From Sciurus carolinensis (lineage: Eukaryota; Chordata; Mammalia; Rodentia; Sciuridae): a stretch of DNA of 64,000 bases. Shown here in pieces: positions 58,768 through 64,000 of the stretch. The position numbers and the translations under genes were made by a program. The notes under the pieces are model-generated. The model saw only the letters and a program-made list of their open reading frames with translations. It did no database searches and had not been told where the DNA came from. Every line of letters begins with the position of its first letter. The first letter of the stretch is position 1. Location: contig NW_025920105.1 in NCBI RefSeq assembly GCF_902686445.1, positions 2,642,979 to 2,706,978 on the forward strand, in the 5' to 3' direction.

Positions 58768-60177
58768 AGGGATCCAAGATGGCAGACTAGAGGGAGGCTG
58801 CGTTCCTTGTTGCTCTGTAACTCTGGTTTCAAGCAGAGGATATCTGTTTATCCTTGAGACAGTTTTGCTGCTTATCCATCCCGTGGTTTTTACCCCATTT
58901 GTCTTCTGTGATGACCTGCAGTCTGCCGGCATATTGACGCCTTTTCTGAGTGCAGATTGCTCACTATCAGGCGTATGTCATCCACCATTTTCCTGCTTCT
59001 TGCCTGTCCTTCACCTGCCTTACACCTATCCATCACCCAAGGCACCAGGTTCACCTCCCAATTGTCCGACAACAGTCAGCAAACTGATTGTTCACCACCA
59101 GTGGAGCACCAGCTGCCTGCACTTGCCTGGAAGTTCACTGCTACAGTACCTCCAGGTATGAGTACACATGGCTACCACCATTTTGTGAAAACAGCCAGGC
59201 CCCATCGGACCCCTGGTCGGACTGACTGAGCCCAGTCTCTAGGATAACTCAGCCCGACAGATTACTCCCTGCCTCTGGGGCCCTCACATCGACTGACTGC
59301 TCCCTGCCACCAGGACTCCCAGAAAAACTGACTGCACCTTATCACCGGGACCCCAGATCTACTGAATGCACCCAGCATCCAGGACCCCACAAACACACAA
59401 AATACACCGGATCTCCAGAACCCCTGCCGGACCAACCAAATCCTGCATCCAGGACCTCCAGCTGACCACATCCACCCCTGAGTTGCAGCTCCCCATTTGA
59501 CAACAAATTTCAAAGCCAGAGCGGCCATATAGGATAATCCTGGAAGCTGTAGCTCCGATCTTTAGGTAGAGCAAAACCCATCCTGAGACACCTGCTGGAG
59601 GCTTGAAGCTCATTGGCAGTTACCTCTCATGAATCAGGCTACTGAACACTGGGAGGTTTTCATTAGTTTATGACTGTTATATATGTAGATTTTCTTTTTT
59701 CTCCTTTTTATAAGATTAAATTTTTAATTCTTTACTTTTCTTGCTCTCTTTTCTTTTTGTTTACCAGTTGCCTCAGAGTCACTATTTCCCTTTTTTGCAT
59801 GCTAATATCCAATTTCTTTTGATTACACTCTCACACTTTCTATTTTCTAGAACTTCTGTATATTCTTTTCTTATCCCATTAACAGCCACATTCTACATCC
59901 CTCTGCATCCTCTTTGTCCTCCATTAGAAATTGCAGACATTATTTCAAACCCATTTGTTTTACTGAATATAATATTTGAACTCATTCTATTTACCATGAC
60001 AATTTTGTTATTGTCCCCATAGGGGCTATTTGGTCTAGGATAGCATAGTGTCTTATTTGGGCACTGCTAATATTGATCTCCCCTTAAAGAAAGGGTTTGG
60101 AAACCTATAGGGCCACTATAAGCCTATAGGGGGAAATCTGCAATACCCCAGATCTGCACAGCTAGAGGGGAAGATAC
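58768..60177 (+). promoter_or_regulatory. L1 5' UTR (internal promoter region)
   Basis: The first half is GC-richer than anything else in the window and includes AAGATGGCAGACTAGAGG near the start, a YY1-like context (AAGATGGC) as in many mammalian L1s. The second half (59690-60000) is pyrimidine-rich. The frames here (for example plus 58865-59161, minus 59613-59262) are not genes. Confidence 0.8.
59205..59480 (+). repeat. Degenerate tandem repeat inside L1 5' UTR
   Basis: Imperfect units of about 33-36 bp recur: GACTGA(C/G)...CCCTGCC...GGGACCCCAGA-like. Examples begin at CGACTGACTGCTCCCTGCCA, AACTGACTGCACCTTATCAC and TACTGAATGCACCCAGCATC. Confidence 0.6.
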
Positions 60178-61088
60178 ATGAACAACATGAAAAAACAAGG
60201 GAAGAAAATGATCCAAACAAATCTAGATTCTGTATTAATAGAATCCAATGACAGTATGTTAGAAGAAATGTCAGAAAAGGACTTCAGATTATACACAATT
60301 AAGATGATTCATGAAGCAAAGGATGAGATAAGAGAGCAAATTCAGGCAATGAATGATAATAGCAATAAACTGAAAGAGCACCTGCAGGAAGCAAAAGATC
60401 ATTTCGACAAGGATATAGAGATTCTCAAAAAAAAAAAAAAAAAATGGAAATCCTTGAAATGAAGGAAAAAATAAACCAAATGAAAAACTCAATGGAAAGT
60501 ATCACCAAAAGACTAGACCACTTGGAAGACAAAACCTCAGACAATGAAGACAAAATATTTAATCTTGAAAATAAAGTGGTCCAAACAAAGAATATGGGAA
60601 GAAATCATGAACAGAATCTCCAAGATCTATGGGACATCATGAAAAGACCAAATTTAAGAATTATTGGGATTGAGGAATGCACAGAGATACAAACCAAAGG
60701 AATGAACAACCAATTCAATAAAATATCAGAAAATTTCTCAAACCTGAAGAATAATATGGAAAATCAAATACAAGAGGCTTATAGAACACCAAATGCACAA
60801 AATCACAACAGATCCACACCAAGGCAAGTTATAATGAAAATGCCTAACATTCAAAATAAAGATGGGATTTTGAAGGCCAGAAGAGAAAAGCATGAGATTA
60901 CATATAGAGTGACACCAATACAGGTAGCAGCTGACTTCTCAACCCAGACCCTAAAAGCTAGAAGGGCCTGGAACAACATATTTCAATCTCTGAAAGAACA
61001 TGGTTGCCAACCAAGAATCCTATACCCAGCAAAACTAATCTTCAGATTTGAAGATGAAATAAAATTCTTCCATGATAATCAAAATTAA
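60178..61088 (+). pseudogene. L1 ORF1, frameshifted at an A run
   Basis: L1 ORF1p is an RNA-binding, trimer-forming protein that coats L1 RNA in the cytoplasm. From ATG 60178 the frame gives a charged N terminus and the start of a coiled coil, up to an 18-A run at 60427-60444. Beyond it the protein continues in another frame (60444-61088, stop TAA) with the rest of the coiled coil (INQMKNSMESITKRLDHLED), an RRM-like part (RIIGIEE near 60660) and a C-terminal domain (ILYPAKLIF near 61018). In total it is about 300 codons, slightly shorter than usual. Only the A-run length breaks the frame, so it could be a real mutation, polymorphism or sequencing error. Confidence 0.88.
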
Positions 61089-61252
61089 AAGAATTTACAA
61101 ATAGAAAGCCTGTGCTACAGAATGCTCTCAACAAAATATTCCATGAGGAGGAAATGAAAAACACCAATGTAGTTCAGCAAAGGGAGGAACTACTTTAGAG
61201 AAAAACCACTCAATGGAGAAACCAAGCCAACTTAAAAACCAAAAATAAGCCA

Positions 61253-64000
61253 AATGACTGGGAATACACATCATATTCAAAAATAACCCTGAACATTAAT
61301 GGCCTAAACTCATCAATCAAAAGACATAGACTGGCAGAAGGGATTAAAAAGAAAAATCCAACAATATGCTGCCTGTAAGAGACTCATCTCATAGAAAAAG
61401 ACATCCACAGACTAAAGGTGAAAGGTTGGGAAAAAACCTACCACGCACATGGACTCAGTAAAACTGGGGAGGTTTCCATTCTTATACCAGACAAAGTGGA
61501 CTTCAAGCCAAATTTAGTCAGAAGAGATAAAGAAGGACATTTCATACTGCTTAAGGGAACCATAAATCAGGAAGACATAGCGATAGTACATATTTAAGCC
61601 CCCCAAAATGGTGCATCCCTGTACATCAAACAAATCCATCTCAATTTCAGGAATCACATAGACCACAACACAATAATTATGGGTGACTTTAATGCACCAC
61701 TGTCACCACTAGATAGATCTTCCCAACAAAATTCAACCAAAGAAACCATAGAACTCAAAACACAATCTATAACCTAGACATAATAGACATATATAGAATA
61801 TTCCTTCCATCAATGAGTGGATACACTTTCTTCTCAGAAGAACATGGAACCTTCTCAAAAATAGACCATATGTTATGCCACAAAGCAGCCTTAGGAAATG
61901 CAAAAAAATAGAGATACTGCCATGTGTTCTATCAGGTCATAATGGACTGAAAATAGAAATCAATGACAAAATAAAAAAACAGAAATTACTCCAAAACCTG
62001 GAGATTAAATAATATGCTATTGAATGAAACATGATAACAAAAAACATCAGTGAAGAGATAAAAAATTCTTAGAGGTCAATGAGAATGATGATACAACATA
62101 TCAATATCTCTGGGACACTATGAAAGTGGTGCTAAGAGGAAAATTCATTGCATGGATAGCATTCCAGAAAAGAATGAAAAGTCAAAAACAAATGACCTAA
62201 CATTACAGCTCAAAGTCTTAGAAAAAGAAGAACAGAATACCAGCAAAAGTAGTAGAAGACAGGAAATAAATAAAATCAGAGCTGAAATCAATGAAATTGA
62301 AACAAAAGAAAAAATTCAAAAAATTGACAAAACTAAAAGTTGGTTCTTTGAGAAAGTAAACAAAACAGAGAAACCCTTAGACACACTAACAAAGAGAAGG
62401 AGAGAGAAGATTCAAATTACTAAAATTCATAATGAAAAAGGAAATATCATGACAGACAACACTGAGAAACAGAACATAATGAGAAGCCACTTTGAAAATC
62501 TGTATTCCAACAAAATAGAAACCACCAAAGACATTGACAAATTTCTAGAGACATATGCTCCTCCCAAACTGAACCAGGAGGACATACACAATTTAAACAG
62601 ATCAATATCAAGCAATGAAATAGAAGAAGCCATTAAAAATCTACCAACCAAGAAAGTCCAGGACCAGACAGATTCTTAGCTGAATTCTACAAGACCTTCA
62701 AAGAAGAACTCACTCCAATACTTCTCAAAGTATTCCAGGAAATAGAAAAGGAGTGTACCCTACCAAACTCATTCTATGAAGCTAATATCACCCTCATACC
62801 CAAACCAGAAAAAGACACATCAAGGAATGAAAATTTTAGACCAATATCCTTGTTGAATGTAGATGCAAAGATCCTTAACAAAATATTGGCAAACCGCATC
62901 CAAATCATATTAATAAAATTGTGCACTACAATCAAGTGGGGTCATCCCTGGAATGCAAGGATGGTTCAACATTCATAAATCAATGAGCATAATCCATCAT
63001 ATCAATAGAATTAAGGATAAGAATCATATGGTTATTTCAATTGATGCAGAAAAAGCATTTGACAAAATACGACAGCCCTTCATGCTCAAAACAGTAGAAA
63101 AAAATAGGCATAGTAGGAACATACCTGAACATTTTAAAGGCTATTTATGCGAAGCCCATGGCCAACATCATTCTTAATGGATAAAAACTGAAACCATTCC
63201 CTTTGAAAATGGGAATAAGACAGGATGTCCTCTTTCACCACTTCTATTCAATATTGTCCTCAAAACTCTAGCCAGAGCAATTAGGCAGACCAAAAAAATT
63301 AAATGGATACGAAAAGGAAAAGAGGAAGTTAAGCTGTCACTATTTGTGGATGACTTGATTCTATATTTAGGGGATCCAAAAACCTCCTCCAGAAAACTTC
63401 TAAACCTCATCAATGATTTCAGCAAAATGGCAGGCTATAAAATCAACACACATAAATCTAAAGCATTTTTATACACAAGCGAAAAACAGCTGAAAGAGCA
63501 ATGAGGAAAACAACCCCATTTGAAATAGCCTCAAAAAAAAGTAAAATACTTGGGAATCAATCTAACCAAAGAAGTAAAAGATCTCTACAATGAAAACTAC
63601 AAAACATTGAAGAAAGAAATTGAGGAAGAACAAAGAAGATGGAAAGATCTCCCATGTTCTTGGATAGGCAGAATTAATATTGTCAAAATCCTCACACTAC
63701 CAAAAGTGCGATACAGATTCAATGCAATTCCAATTAAAATCCCAATGATGTACCTTACAGCAAAAAAGCAAGCAATCATGAAATTCATCTGGAAGAATAA
63801 GAAACCCCGAATAACTAAAGCAATCCTTAGCAGGAAGAATTGAACAGGGGGTATCGTGATACCAGAACTTCAACTATACTACAAAGTAATAGTAACAAAA
63901 ATAGAATGGTATTGGCACCAAAATAGACAGGTAGATCAATGGTACAGAATAGAGGACATGGACACAAACCCAAATAAATATAATTTTCTCATACTAGACA
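61253..64000 (+). pseudogene. L1 ORF2 (endonuclease/reverse transcriptase), broken and truncated by window
   Basis: ORF2p nicks DNA and reverse-transcribes L1 RNA at the nick. The endonuclease frame is readable from about 61253 (ITLNINGLNSSIKRHRL). It has a TAA at 61376 where the conserved CLQETH glutamine belongs, but the metal-site motif GDFNAP is seen at 61682. The frame then decays by about 61780. The reverse-transcriptase part resumes at 62152-62679, shifts, shows PKPEKD...RPISLLN near 62800 and DAEKAFDKI near 63043, then a TGCPLSP stretch near 63222. The catalytic box reads FVDD at 63343-63354, where L1 usually has FADD. At least three frame changes and several stops make it nonfunctional. 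Confidence 0.9.

Larger units (their letters stand above)
58768..64000 (+). mobile_element. L1 with 5' end present, runs off window
   Basis: It starts at or near GGGATCCAAGATGGCAGACT, a typical L1 5' start. Then follow a 1.4-kb 5' UTR, ORF1, a short inter-ORF spacer and ORF2 as far as the window end. The full 5' UTR shows that this was a full-length insertion. Both ORFs are now damaged, so it cannot act alone. It interrupts copy 6 of the array unit and is therefore younger than that unit. Confidence 0.93.

Overview
The window is nuclear DNA of a placental mammal, most likely a rodent of the squirrel family. The main evidence is many tRNA-derived ID SINEs ending in (TAAA)n-type tails, and composite SINEs that join a B1/Alu-like part to an ID part. 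To these are added LINE-1 copies of several ages, MIR, a MER5A-like element, and ERV and MaLR LTRs. The DNA is AT-rich and mostly repeats. No intact protein-coding gene, bacterial operon, CRISPR array or functional tRNA/rRNA gene was found. The species call is inference from repeat families.

Layout. 0-5 kb: two antisense L1 pieces and one ID SINE. 5.3-6.7 kb: two ankyrin-repeat exons of an ANKRD26/POTE-like gene on the + strand, with consensus splice sites and a continuous reading phase. Their partner exons were not recognised here. 6.7-13 kb: AT-rich sequence with scattered SINEs. 13.0-14.7 kb: the decayed 3' end of a gammaretrovirus-like ERV, with a polypurine tract and a 520-bp LTR carrying a TATA box and AATAAA. 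A truncated inverted copy of this LTR lies at 15.5-15.7 kb.

15.7-29.9 kb: the most distinctive region, a direct array of five diverged copies of one low-copy unit that I do not recognise. Its standard spacing is about 3.9 kb. Copies 1 and 2 share a deletion-like junction, copy 2 has a second one, copy 3 contains a 1.17-kb internal tandem duplication, and copy 4 contains a private insert with an A-rich tail. Every copy carries the same tRNA-like, A-tailed SINE-like segment. A sixth fragment follows an assembly gap at 58.4 kb.

30-47 kb: old antisense L1 (L1M-like) with nested SINEs, two candidate antisense LTRs, a degenerate minisatellite with a period of about 23 bp (38.04-38.75 kb), a short V1R (vomeronasal type 1 receptor) remnant at 39.3 kb, MER5A, MIR and a degraded sense L1. 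47-58 kb: mostly unassigned AT-rich DNA, with a longer V1R pseudogene at 54.8-55.7 kb whose upstream flank is paralogous to that of the 39.3-kb remnant. 58.3-58.4 kb: a 100-N gap. 58.77-64 kb: an L1 with its 5' end preserved, inserted in the sixth copy of the array unit. Its ORF1 is frameshifted at an 18-A run and its ORF2 is broken by stops and frameshifts; it runs off the window.

The genes do not form a pathway. The window shows birth-and-death gene families (ankyrin exons, V1R pseudogenes), segmental duplication and repeated retrotransposition.
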